From the NCBI GenBank assembly GCA_018241765.1, contig JAFEDD010000015.1, forward strand, positions 1 through 64,000: 64,000 bases of DNA, written 5' to 3'. The notes under the pieces were generated by a model. That model was not told the DNA's origin and ran no database searches. It saw nothing but the letters and a program-made list of their open reading frames with translations. The position numbers and the translations under genes are program-made. This DNA comes from Pseudomonadota bacterium. GTDB taxonomy: Bacteria; Pseudomonadota; Gammaproteobacteria; Burkholderiales; Casimicrobiaceae. Below are positions 48,136-56,953 of the stretch, one piece after another (within the stretch, counting starts at the first letter, position 1; every line of letters starts with the position of its first letter).

Positions 48136-51100
48136 TCACGGCGAGCGCAGAAACGCTGCGAGCACGGCCCCGGTGTGTGACTTGGTCCGGGTCTTGAGCA
48201 GCGTCGCCACATCGCCCGCGACGACGACGGTGCCGCCACCGGTGCCGCCCTCCGGGCCCATGTCGATGATCCAGTCGGCCTCGGCGATCAGGTCGAGGTT
48301 GTGCTCGATCAGCACCACCGTGTTGCCGGCGTCGACCAGGCGATGCAGCACATGAATCAGCTTCTCCACGTCCGCCATGTGCAGGCCGACGGTCGGCTCG
48401 TCGAGCACGTAGAGCGTGTGCGGCGCGCGGCTGGCGCGACCACCGCGCGGAGCCGGAGCGTCGGTGCGGACCTTGGCCAGTTCGGTGACCAGCTTGATGC
48501 GCTGCGCTTCGCCGCCCGAGAGCGTCGGGCTGGGCTGCCCCAGCGTGAGATAACCGAGCCCGACATCCTGCATCAGCTTCAGGGGATGGCGGATGGACGG
48601 CATCGTCGCGAAGAACTCGACGGCGTCGTCGACGTTCATCGCCAGCACGTCACCGATGGATTTTTCGCGCCACAGCACGGAGAGCGTCTCGCTGTTGAAG
48701 CGCGCGCCGTTGCACACGTCGCAGGGCAGCTTCACGTCGGGCAGGAAGTTCATCTCCACGGTGACCATGCCGGCCCCGGCGCAGACGTCGCAGCGGCCAC
48801 CGGCCGTGTTGAACGAAAAGCGGCCCGGCCCGTAGCCGCGCATCTTCGCCTCCGAGGTCTCGGCGTAGAGGCGGCGGATGTTGTCCCAGAAACCGACATA
48901 GGTGGCCGGACACGAGCGCGGTGTCTTGCCGATGGGTGACTGGTCGACTTCCAGCACGCGGTCCACGTCCTCCCACCCGGTCAGGGATTGGCAGCCGGTC
49001 AGCGCCGGCGGCTTCTTTCTTGTGTTGCGCGCGGCGACGAGAGCTTGCAGATTTTCGTGAAGCACCTCGCGGGCGAGCGTGGACTTGCCCGAGCCCGAGA
49101 CGCCGGTGATCACGGAAAGACGCGAAAGCGGCAACGACGTCGAGACGTTGTTCAGGTTGTGCAGCGAGGCGCCCACCACATCCAGCCACATGGGGCTCTC
49201 CCCGCCGGAGGGGGAAGGGTTCGCGAGAGGGGGGCGCTTGCCGGTTCGCGCTCGACTTGCGGCCTTTGCAGCCGCCCCCTCTCCCGCGCGAGGGGGGAGG
49301 GGTGATCGGGTGTGCAGCGGATGTTGGATCGGCTGCTTGAGAAATTGGCCGGTGACCGATTTCGGGTTCGCCTTCAATTCCTCTGCGGTGCCCTCGGCCA
49401 CGATCTCGCCGCCGCGCACACCGGCGCCCGGTCCGAGATCGATGATGTGGTGTGCGCGCCGGATGGTGTCTTCGTCATGCTCGACGACGATCAGCGTGTT
49501 GCCCTTCGCCTGCAATTTTTCCAGCGTATCGAGCAGCACGCGGTTGTCGCGCGCATGCAGCCCGATGGTGGGCTCGTCGAGCACATAGGCCACGCCTTGC
49601 AGGTTCGACCCCAGCTGCGCGGCCAGACGAATGCGTTGCGCCTCGCCGCCGGAGAGCGTCGGCGCCGAGCGGTCGAGCGTCAGATAGCCGAGCCCCACCT
49701 CCTGCAGGAAGGCCAACCGTGATTTCACCTCGACCAGAATGTCGCGTGCGATTTCCTCCTCGCGTGCCGAGAGCTTCAGCGCATCGACGAAGCGTTCGAC
49801 CTCGATCACCGACTGCGCGACGACCGTGTGAATGCCGCGCTCACGAAAACGCACGTTGCGCGCGACCGGGTTGAGCCGCGCACCCTCGCACGCCGCGCAG
49901 CGTTCGAATGCCGCCTTGGCATCGAGGAAGGCATCGAGCTCGCGGTCGGCGAATTCTTCGCTGACGCGGTCGTCGCGCTTGAAACCTTTCACGCTCTCGC
50001 CGGTGCCCTGGCAGCTCGTGCACCAGCCGTGCTTGCTGTTGAATGAGAACAGCCGTGGATCGAGTTCAGTGAAGCTCGTGCCGCAACTGGGGCACGCGCG
50101 TTTGGTGGAGAACACCGTCAGCTCGGCCTCACCACTGCCCTTCCGCCACGCCAGAACCTGCACCACACCCTTGCCGTAGTCGAGCCCGGACGCCAGCGCC
50201 GCGCGCAGTTCCTGCTCGCGCCTGGCGGCCACTTCGACCGTGGCGATCGGCAATTCGATGTTGTGCTCGGCAAAACGGTCGAGCCGCGGCCACGGCGCCA
50301 CCGCGATCAGCTCAGCGTCCACACGCAAGTGGGTGAAGCCCTTGCCCTTCGCCCATTTGGCGAGGTCGGTGTAGAGCCCCTTGCGGTTGACCACCAGCGG
50401 CGCGAGGATCGTCGCGTGCCGGCCCTTGCATTCCTTCGATACGCGGGCGACGATGGCGTCGAGCGACTGCGGTTCGATCGGCACGTCGCAGCTCGGGCAA
50501 TACTGCGTGCCGAGCTTCATCCACAGGAGCCGCAGGAAGTGATAGATCTCGGTCAGCGTGGCGACGGTGGACTTGCGCCCGCCGCGCGACACACGCTGCT
50601 CGATCGCCACCGTCGGCGGAATGCCGTGGATGGCGTCCACGTCCGGCCGCGCCGAGGGCTGCACGAACTGCCGCGCATAGGCGTTGAGCGATTCGAGGTA
50701 GCGGCGCTGCCCTTCGTTGAAGATGATGTCGAACGCGAGCGTCGACTTGCCGGAGCCGGACGGGCCGGTGATGACCGTGAAGCCGCGGGCCGGAATCTCC
50801 ACGCTCAGGTTTTTCAGGTTGTGCTCACGCGCGTGCAGCACGCTGATGCTGCGGGCGACGGCGCGACGCAGGTACGCACCCGCTGGCTCGGCGGCCCGGG
50901 TCGAGCGCGCGGATTCGGCGAGCGCCGCGAGATCGCGGTCGTAGTCATTGAGCGCCTTCCCCGTGTGCGAGCGCGGTGCGTGCCGGATCGCATCCGGCGT
51001 GCCGGTGAAGAGCACCTCGCCGCCGGCGTCGCCGCCTTCCGGGCCGAGATCGATCAGCCAGTCGCTGGCGTGAATGACGTCGAGATTGTGCTCGATGACG

Positions 51101-54100
51101 ATGATCGAATGGCCGGCATCGAGCAGCTTGTCGAACGCCGCGAGCAGCGTCGCGATGTCGTCGAAATGCAGGCCGGTGGTCGGTTCATCGAACACGAACA
51201 GCGTGCCGCGCCGATCGCTCACCGAGCGAGCCCCGGCCGGCGCGCGCGACTCGGTCTGACCCCCTCTCGCCAGCGCAAGGGAGGGTGGGGATGGGACATG
51301 CGCTTCGGCGGTATGACCCCCTCTCCCTCGGGGAGAGGGTTGGGGTGAGGGAACCCGCCCCGCGCCGGAGGGCTTTTTCTCCAAGCGCTCCACACTTTGC
51401 GCCAGATGGCCCGCGAGCTTCAGCCGCTGCGCCTCGCCGCCGGAGAGCGTGGGCACCGGCTGCCCCAACCGCACGTAATCGAGCCCGACATCGGCCAGCG
51501 GTTGCAGCGTGCGCAACACCTCGGCGCCGCCCTTGATGTCGCCGAAGAAATCGATCGCCTCGCGCACCGTCAAGTCCAGCACATCGCTGATGCTGCGGCC
51601 GCCGACCTTCACCTCGCGCACCTCGGCGCGAAAGCGCGTGCCGTCGCAGTCGGGGCAGCGCAGATAGACGTCGGAGAGGAATTGCATCTCGACGTGCTCG
51701 AAGCCGGCGCCGGAGCAGGTCGGGCAGCGTCCGTTGCCGGCGTTGAAGCTGAAGGTGCCGGCCGTGTAGCCGCGCTCCACCGCCAGCGTGGCACGGGCGA
51801 AGATGGCGCGGATCGCATCGAAGGCGCCGACGAAGCTCGCGGGGTTGGAGCGTGACGACTTGCCGATCGGCGACTGGTCGACGAACACCACATCGTCGAG
51901 GTTCTGATGCCCGAGCAAGAGGTCGTAGTGCCCTGGCGCCTCGGTCGTCTTGCCCTTCGCCTTCATCAGGGCCGGCACCAGCACGTCCTGCACCAGACTC
52001 GACTTGCCGGAACCGGAGACCCCGGTGACGGTGACCAGCCCGTGCAGCGGAAACTGCACGTCGATCCCTTTGAGATTGTTCTCGCGGGCGCCGATGAGCG
52101 CGAGGCGATGCCGCTCGTCCTGTTCGAGCCCCCGCGGGCGCCGCCTGATCCGTTCGCGTCCGAGCAGATACGCCGCCGTTCGTGAATCGGTCGTGGCGGC
52201 CAGTTCGCGCGGCGAACCGTCGAAGATGATGCGACCGCCACGCTCGCCGGGGCCGGGGCCGATGTCGAGCAGACGGTCGGCGGCGAACATGATCTGCGGG
52301 TCATGCTCGACGACGACCAGCGTGTTGCCGGCACTCTTGAGCCGTTGCATGACGCCGATGATGCGCGTCATGTCGCGCGGGTGCAGGCCGATGGAGGGCT
52401 CGTCGAGCACGAACAGCGTGTTGGTCAGCGAGGTGCCGAGCGCGGTGGTGAGGTTGATGCGCTGCACCTCGCCGCCGGAGAGCGTGCGGCTCTGACGATC
52501 GAGCGTCAGGTAGCCGAGCCCGACGTCGCACAGATAGCCGAGCCGCGAACGCACTTCGCCCAGCACCAGCTCGCCCGCCTCGTCGATGACGGCGCCGGAA
52601 GCCGCGAAATCGAGCGACACGAAAAACTGCCGCAAGCGTTCGATCGGCAGCAGCATCAGGTCGTGGAGGGTCAGGCCGGGCAGCGCCTCCAGCGTGTCGC
52701 GCGAAAAGCGGAAATGGCGTGGCGAGAAGCGCTTCGATGGCGCAAGCACGGCGTCGGCATTGGCCTTCGAGCCGATCCGGAAGTCGAGCGAACCCGGCTT
52801 CAGCCGAGCGCCTTCGCAGGCCGGGCATTGCGTGTAGGCGCGGTATTTCGACAACAGCACGCGGATGTGCATCTTGTAGGCCTTCGATTCCAGCCAGTCG
52901 AAGAAGCGCATGACGCCGTACCACTTCTTGTTGGCGTCCTTCTCCCACGAACGCCAGCTGTCGTCGCCCTCGATCACGTAGCGCCGGTCGTTCGGCCCGA
53001 GGTCGCGGAACGGCACATCCATCGGGATGTTGCGCGCCGTCATGTATTTTTTGAGATCGTCCTGGCACTCCTTGAAGCTCGCCGTCTGCCACGGCTTGAT
53101 CGCGCCCTCGGCGAGCGTCTTCCCCTCGTCCGGAATCACCAGCCCGAGATCGACACCGATCACGCGGCCGAAGCCGCGGCACGTCTCGCAGGCGCCGAGC
53201 GGGTTGTTGAACGAAAACGACGACGGGTGCGGTTCGGCGTAGGTGATGTCGCAGGCGGGGCAGTGCAGGTCGGCGGAATAGCGCCAGACCCCGGGCTCTG
53301 TAGGAGCGGCTCCGCCGCGACCTGCCTCATCATCGCCAACGCTGGGTCGCGGCAAAGCCGCTCCTACCGTTGGCGTATCCAGCAAAAACACATTCACCCG
53401 TCCCTTGCCGTGGCGCAGCGCGGCCTCCAGCGCCTCCATCACGCGTGCGCGTTCGGCGCTGCCGATGCGCAGGCGGTCCTGCACCACGTGCAGCACGGTG
53501 GCGCCGTCGCGCCGCTCCTGGTGGTGGACGCGCGTGTAGCCCTGTGCCGACAGAAACTGCTCGACCTCGGCCTCCTTGAAGTTCTCCGGCACCGTCACCG
53601 GAAAGCTGATCGCGACGCGCGGATCGCCCGCCTTTGCCGCCCGCAGCTTGAGATCGACGAAGATGGAATCGGCCGTGTCGCGCTGCACCCGTTGCCCGCA
53701 GCCCTCACAATGGAGCGCCGCGAAGCGCGCGAACATCAGCTTCAGGTGATCGTTCACCTCGGTCATGGTGCCGACCGTCGAGCGCGAGGTGCGCACCGGG
53801 TTGGTCTGGTCGATCGCGATGGCCGGCGGGATGCCCTCGATGCGCTCCACCTGCGGCTTGTCCATGCGGTCGAGGAACTGCCGCGCATACGGCGAGAAGG
53901 TTTCGACGTATCGGCGCTGGCCCTCGGCGTAGAGCGTGTCGAACACCAGCGAGGACTTGCCCGAACCGGACACGCCGGTCACCACCGTCAGCTCGCCGGT
54001 GTGGATGTCGAGATCGAGGTTTCTGAGGTTGTTCTGCCGCGCACCGCGGATGCGGATGTCGGTGGCGGCAGCCGTCGGCGGTGGCACGCGCGAGGACGGG

Positions 54101-54132
54101 GACGATGTGCGCTTGCGCTTGCCTTGGGTCAT
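48136..54132 (-). CDS. uvrA: Double-length UvrA (tandem-fused excinuclease ABC subunit A)
   Basis: A 1998-aa fusion of two UvrA copies, the damage-recognition ATPase of nucleotide excision repair. Four ABC modules are present, with P-loops in GVSGSGKSSLVFD, GVSGSGKSSLVQD, GPSGSGKSTLAFD and GVSGSGKSTLARE, and zinc modules such as CPTCSGAGF and CDVCAGAGM. Tandem UvrA is known in some betaproteobacteria. Three stretches look like translated intergenic repeats: about residues 255-280 (REP pair), 920-965 (CCCTCTCCC-type repeat, between signature and Walker B of an ABC module) and 1608-1648. A LexA-like site lies at 54204. Start ATG 54132. Confidence 0.95.
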   Translation of the reverse strand: MTQGKRKRTSSPSSRVPPPTAAATDIRIRGARQNNLRNLDLDIHTGELTVVTGVSGSGKSSLVFDTLYAEGQRRYVETFSPYARQFLDRMDKPQVERIEGIPPAIAIDQTNPVRTSRSTVGTMTEVNDHLKLMFARFAALHCEGCGQRVQRDTADSIFVDLKLRAAKAGDPRVAISFPVTVPENFKEAEVEQFLSAQGYTRVHHQERRDGATVLHVVQDRLRIGSAERARVMEALEAALRHGKGRVNVFLLDTPTVGAALPRPSVGDDEAGRGGAAPTEPGVWRYSADLHCPACDITYAEPHPSSFSFNNPLGACETCRGFGRVIGVDLGLVIPDEGKTLAEGAIKPWQTASFKECQDDLKKYMTARNIPMDVPFRDLGPNDRRYVIEGDDSWRSWEKDANKKWYGVMRFFDWLESKAYKMHIRVLLSKYRAYTQCPACEGARLKPGSLDFRIGSKANADAVLAPSKRFSPRHFRFSRDTLEALPGLTLHDLMLLPIERLRQFFVSLDFAASGAVIDEAGELVLGEVRSRLGYLCDVGLGYLTLDRQSRTLSGGEVQRINLTTALGTSLTNTLFVLDEPSIGLHPRDMTRIIGVMQRLKSAGNTLVVVEHDPQIMFAADRLLDIGPGPGERGGRIIFDGSPRELAATTDSRTAAYLLGRERIRRRPRGLEQDERHRLALIGARENNLKGIDVQFPLHGLVTVTGVSGSGKSSLVQDVLVPALMKAKGKTTEAPGHYDLLLGHQNLDDVVFVDQSPIGKSSRSNPASFVGAFDAIRAIFARATLAVERGYTAGTFSFNAGNGRCPTCSGAGFEHVEMQFLSDVYLRCPDCDGTRFRAEVREVKVGGRSISDVLDLTVREAIDFFGDIKGGAEVLRTLQPLADVGLDYVRLGQPVPTLSGGEAQRLKLAGHLAQSVERLEKKPSGAGRVPSPQPSPRGRGGHTAEAHVPSPPSLALARGGQTESRAPAGARSVSDRRGTLFVFDEPTTGLHFDDIATLLAAFDKLLDAGHSIIVIEHNLDVIHASDWLIDLGPEGGDAGGEVLFTGTPDAIRHAPRSHTGKALNDYDRDLAALAESARSTRAAEPAGAYLRRAVARSISVLHAREHNLKNLSVEIPARGFTVITGPSGSGKSTLAFDIIFNEGQRRYLESLNAYARQFVQPSARPDVDAIHGIPPTVAIEQRVSRGGRKSTVATLTEIYHFLRLLWMKLGTQYCPSCDVPIEPQSLDAIVARVSKECKGRHATILAPLVVNRKGLYTDLAKWAKGKGFTHLRVDAELIAVAPWPRLDRFAEHNIELPIATVEVAARREQELRAALASGLDYGKGVVQVLAWRKGSGEAELTVFSTKRACPSCGTSFTELDPRLFSFNSKHGWCTSCQGTGESVKGFKRDDRVSEEFADRELDAFLDAKAAFERCAACEGARLNPVARNVRFRERGIHTVVAQSVIEVERFVDALKLSAREEEIARDILVEVKSRLAFLQEVGLGYLTLDRSAPTLSGGEAQRIRLAAQLGSNLQGVAYVLDEPTIGLHARDNRVLLDTLEKLQAKGNTLIVVEHDEDTIRRAHHIIDLGPGAGVRGGEIVAEGTAEELKANPKSVTGQFLKQPIQHPLHTRSPLPPRAGEGAAAKAASRARTGKRPPLANPSPSGGESPMWLDVVGASLHNLNNVSTSLPLSRLSVITGVSGSGKSTLAREVLHENLQALVAARNTRKKPPALTGCQSLTGWEDVDRVLEVDQSPIGKTPRSCPATYVGFWDNIRRLYAETSEAKMRGYGPGRFSFNTAGGRCDVCAGAGMVTVEMNFLPDVKLPCDVCNGARFNSETLSVLWREKSIGDVLAMNVDDAVEFFATMPSIRHPLKLMQDVGLGYLTLGQPSPTLSGGEAQRIKLVTELAKVRTDAPAPRGGRASRAPHTLYVLDEPTVGLHMADVEKLIHVLHRLVDAGNTVVLIEHNLDLIAEADWIIDMGPEGGTGGGTVVVAGDVATLLKTRTKSHTGAVLAAFLRSP
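49192..49311. repeat. Translated repeat in uvrA, module linker
   Basis: Two G/C-rich repeat blocks (about 49198-49237 with CTCCCCGCCGGAGGGGG, and about 49279-49305 with CCCCTCTCCCGCGCGAGG) encode a Pro/Ser/Gly-rich linker of about 40 residues (PLPPRAGEG, NPSPSGGESP). No homology to UvrA domains is seen. Confidence 0.7.
51236..51375. repeat. Translated repeat in uvrA, second insertion
   Basis: The core CCCTCTCCCTCGGGGAG with its inverted partner (51310-51350) encodes PSPQPSPRGRG. The flanking residues (SPPSLALARGG, APAGARS) come from similar repeats. It sits between the ABC signature and Walker B of one module, where UvrA family members have only a short loop. Confidence 0.75.
53297..53370. 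repeat. REP pair translated inside uvrA
   Basis: TGTAGGAGCGGCTCCGCCGC (53299 region) and CGGCAAAGCCGCTCCTACC (about 53350-53370) are inverted REP elements related to the RayT-linked family at 4655-5806. The reading frame is kept; the insert encodes GAALPRPSVGDDEAGRGGAA, near residues 255-280. Confidence 0.85.
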
Positions 54133-54203
54133 GAACAGCGGCGGATACGAAACGGCGACGACGCGCTGCTTCCGCCGCGCGTTCGTCCGCTAGTGTACGC
54201 GTC

Positions 54204-54223
54204 TACTGTATTTGCCGACAGTA
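54204..54223. promoter_or_regulatory. LexA (SOS) box upstream of uvrA
   Basis: TACTGTATTTGCCGACAGTA fits the LexA consensus: CTGT-N8-ACAG with six matching bases in each arm. It ends 72 bp upstream of the uvrA ATG on the same strand. UvrA is SOS-regulated in many proteobacteria. Confidence 0.8.
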
Positions 54224-54270
54224 AGTGGCGTCGGCGCCGCACGGGAGCGGCACCGACGTGCGGGGGACGA

Positions 54271-55959
54271 TCAGTAGCTGGTGCCGCAGTTGCGGTTGCT
54301 CCACAGGCGCAGCGCCGCATACGTCGTGCGGGTCGCGCAGGCGCCGAGCGCGTTCTGGGTGACCGCGGTGCCCGTGAAGCCCATGGCCAGACGCGTCGCG
54401 ATCAAACCATCGGTGAGCGGATCGACGATGCCGTTGCCGTCGTAATCGCCGTTGCAGGAGATGTCGATCGCGGCCGGCTTGCCGGTGGGGGGTGACGTGC
54501 AGGCTTGAGCGGCGGCCACTGCGCGGGCGGCATGCAGCACGCCATCGCCGCAACGCACGATGTCGCAATCCCAGGTTACGCCGATGCCGGTGGAGTACGG
54601 CGTCGCCGAGCCGCGCATGAACGCGGCGAGATGATGCGGGGCCAGCGTCGGCTGCACGGCCCACATCAGCGCCGCGACGGCTGACACATGCGGCGTGGCC
54701 ATCGAGGTGCCCTGGTAGGCGACATAGGTGTCACCTGCGGGCGATGCCACAGGCGAAGTCGTGCCGGTGTTCAGCGTCGAAAGAATGGCCGTGTCGTAAG
54801 CCTTGTCGCCGCCGGGGGCCGACAAGGTCGCCGGCTGTCCGACGTTGGTGTACGTGGCGCGGGTGCCGTCTTGCGCCGTGGCGGAAATGGTCAGTACACC
54901 GGGGCAGTTGGCCGGCGCGTAGCCGGCGGCGCCGGAGCGGTCATTGCCGGCGGCCACGACGACCAGCGCGCCGAGAGATCGGGCGGTTGCGATGGCATTG
55001 GCGTAGGTCAGGTTGCAAGGCCCCTGACCGCCAAGGCTCAGGCTGATGATTTTGGCGACGTTGGTATTGGGCGGCACGCCGGTGATGCTGCCGCCCGCTG
55101 CCCAGGTAATGGCGTCGGCGATGTCGGAGGTAAATCCACCGCACTTGCCGAGCACGCGGATCGGGACGACTTTGGCTCCGTAGGCGATGCCGGCGACGCC
55201 GATCGAATTGTTGGTCAACGCGGCGATGGTGCCGGTGACGTGGGTGCCGTGCCAGGAGCTGTTGCCAACCGGGCACTTCTCGAAGGAGCCGCCACTCGTG
55301 TTGCTCTCGGTAAACGTGACCCAGTCGCCGGGGTCGGATGGATCCGGGTCACGACCATTGCCGTCGTTGGCGACGGCCGCGTCGCTGATGAAGTCGTAAC
55401 CCCCAACGGTCTGGCCCGTCAGATCCGTGTGGGTGACGATGCCGGTGTCGAGCACCGCGACGCGCAGACCATTGCCATTGGTGGTGTTCCATGCCGTTTG
55501 CGCGTCGATGCCGTAACTGCCGCTCGTTTGTGGCTTCAGGTCCCACTGATCCGACGCGTATCGCGCGTCGTTGGGTACGAGCAGTGGAAAGGCGCGCCCG
55601 TCCGGCTCGGCGTAGGCGATGCCGGGTTGCTGCGCGATCCGCCGCGCGAGCTGTTCGGCCTGCGCGGGGCTCATCGGAGTGTCGAGCCGCGCGATCATGG
55701 CGCCCAGGCCCGCAATGTGCGAAAACGTCATCGGTTGCCCGACCGCCGAGGCGATGGCGGCGACCCGCGAACTCGCTTCGGTCGCAGACAATTCGGGGCC
55801 CGATTTGTCGGAGGCCTTGATGATGAGTCGCGTGACGGGAAGCCGCGGCAGCGGTTGGTCGGGGTCGATGGTTCTGCCGCCTGCATAGGTTTGGCTCGCG
55901 ATGAGCGCGGCGCAGCACGCGGCAAACGCGACACGAATGAACGGTCGGGAATTTGGCAT
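54271..55959 (-). CDS. Secreted subtilisin-like (S8) protease with dockerin-like tail
   Basis: A 562-aa serine protease. The signal peptide ends about residue 27 (SQTYAG). A propeptide (about 30-120, VTRLIIKASDKSG) precedes the S8 catalytic domain: Asp in VAVLDTGIVT, His in SWHGTHVTGTIA, Ser in YQGTSMATPHVSAVAALMW. The oxyanion segment VVVAAGNDRSGAAG is present. The C-terminal 65 residues carry the CNGDYDGNGIVD...TDGLIATRLAMGFTGTAV module shared with the delta-60 protein at 23917. It is probably secreted and matured by propeptide removal. ATG 55959 chosen. Confidence 0.93.
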   Translation of the reverse strand: MPNSRPFIRVAFAACCAALIASQTYAGGRTIDPDQPLPRLPVTRLIIKASDKSGPELSATEASSRVAAIASAVGQPMTFSHIAGLGAMIARLDTPMSPAQAEQLARRIAQQPGIAYAEPDGRAFPLLVPNDARYASDQWDLKPQTSGSYGIDAQTAWNTTNGNGLRVAVLDTGIVTHTDLTGQTVGGYDFISDAAVANDGNGRDPDPSDPGDWVTFTESNTSGGSFEKCPVGNSSWHGTHVTGTIAALTNNSIGVAGIAYGAKVVPIRVLGKCGGFTSDIADAITWAAGGSITGVPPNTNVAKIISLSLGGQGPCNLTYANAIATARSLGALVVVAAGNDRSGAAGYAPANCPGVLTISATAQDGTRATYTNVGQPATLSAPGGDKAYDTAILSTLNTGTTSPVASPAGDTYVAYQGTSMATPHVSAVAALMWAVQPTLAPHHLAAFMRGSATPYSTGIGVTWDCDIVRCGDGVLHAARAVAAAQACTSPPTGKPAAIDISCNGDYDGNGIVDPLTDGLIATRLAMGFTGTAVTQNALGACATRTTYAALRLWSNRNCGTSY

Positions 55960-56031
55960 GAGGGTACTCCGGTGTGTCGTTGGCCATGCACGCCGGGAAC
56001 CCACGGCGCGCAGATCAGTATGATCTTACCC

Positions 56032-56760
56032 ATGCCAGCGATCCTTGTGAAGAAGAATCTGTTGCTCCTCTCCAACTCCCGCATGCCGGGGCGTGGCTAC
56101 CTGGAGCACGCGGTGGACGCGATTCGCGAGGCGCTGGGCGGGGCGAAGCAGGTGGTGCTGATCCCGTATGCCAGCGTGACCATCGCCTGGGATTCGACGG
56201 CGAAGAATGTGCGCCTCGGTTTGCAGGCGCTGCGAGATGACGGCGTGGAGATCACGGCGATTCATCACTTCAAGGACCCAATCGCGGCGCTCGCGCAGTG
56301 CGACGCCATCATGGTCAACGGCGGCAACACCTTCAATCTGCTGCACCATCTGCGCCGCAGGGAGTTGATCGTGCCGCTGCGCAACGCGGTGCTGAACGGC
56401 ACGCCGTACGTGGGCTGGAGCGCCGGCAGCGGCATCTGCGCGCCGACCATCCGCACCAGCAACGACATGCCGATCATCGACCCGGCGGGGCTCGATTCGC
56501 TCGGGGTCATCGATTTCCAGTTGAACGCGCACTACACCAACGCGGTGCCGGAGGGCTGGATGGGCGAGACGCGCGATCAGCGCCTGGCCGAGTTCCTGCA
56601 CGTGAACCCGACGATGCCGGTGTTCGGCTTGCCGGAGGGAGATTGGCTGCGTGTTCGCGGCGGCGAGATCACGCTGCACGGGCCGTTCCCCGGTCGCTGG
56701 TTCCGCGCCGGTCAGGACAGCGTCGAGGTGGCGCCGGGCAGCGCCGTGTTGCCGGCCTGA
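56032..56760 (+). CDS. pepE: Peptidase E (alpha-aspartyl dipeptidase)
   Basis: A 242-aa cytoplasmic S51 serine peptidase that cleaves N-terminal Asp-X dipeptides. The nucleophile Ser is in YVGWSAGSGICAPT, the His in LNAHYTN and the Glu in FGLPEGDWLRV. HFKDPIAALAQCDAIMVNGGNTFNLL is typical of the family. Length matches. ATG 56032 chosen; ATG 56020 (MILPMPAI) is an in-frame alternative. It is divergent from the S8 gene. Confidence 0.92.
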   Translation: MPAILVKKNLLLLSNSRMPGRGYLEHAVDAIREALGGAKQVVLIPYASVTIAWDSTAKNVRLGLQALRDDGVEITAIHHFKDPIAALAQCDAIMVNGGNTFNLLHHLRRRELIVPLRNAVLNGTPYVGWSAGSGICAPTIRTSNDMPIIDPAGLDSLGVIDFQLNAHYTNAVPEGWMGETRDQRLAEFLHVNPTMPVFGLPEGDWLRVRGGEITLHGPFPGRWFRAGQDSVEVAPGSAVLPA

Positions 56761-56806
56761 CGGCCGCAGGCGCCGGTGGTGACGCCGAAGTGGGCCATCA
56801 TCGGGC

Positions 56807-56928
56807 CATCAACTTTTCGCCGAAAACCGCATTCACAACGGGCTTGGCGCGTCAAAACATCAAAAGGCGACTTGATGCGATTTTGCGCTGGAAGCCCGTT
56901 GTGGATGCGGCTTTTCGCAAAAAGAGGT
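56807..56928. repeat. Full copy of the ~120-bp palindromic repeat
   Basis: Outer arms CATCAACTTTTCGCC and CTTTTCGCAAAAAG; inner arms CACAACGGGCTTGGCGC and GGAAGCCCGTTGTGG pair exactly in ACAACGGGCTT/AAGCCCGTTGT; centre AAAAGGCGACTT. It lies between pepE and a cytochrome gene that ends towards it. Confidence 0.9.
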
Positions 56929-56953
56929 ATCGCCGCCGATCGATGTCGGGGCG

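Noticed and set aside
54230..54257. Hairpin after the S8 protease gene
   Set aside because: It has good pairing but no U-tract, so a terminator could not be supported.
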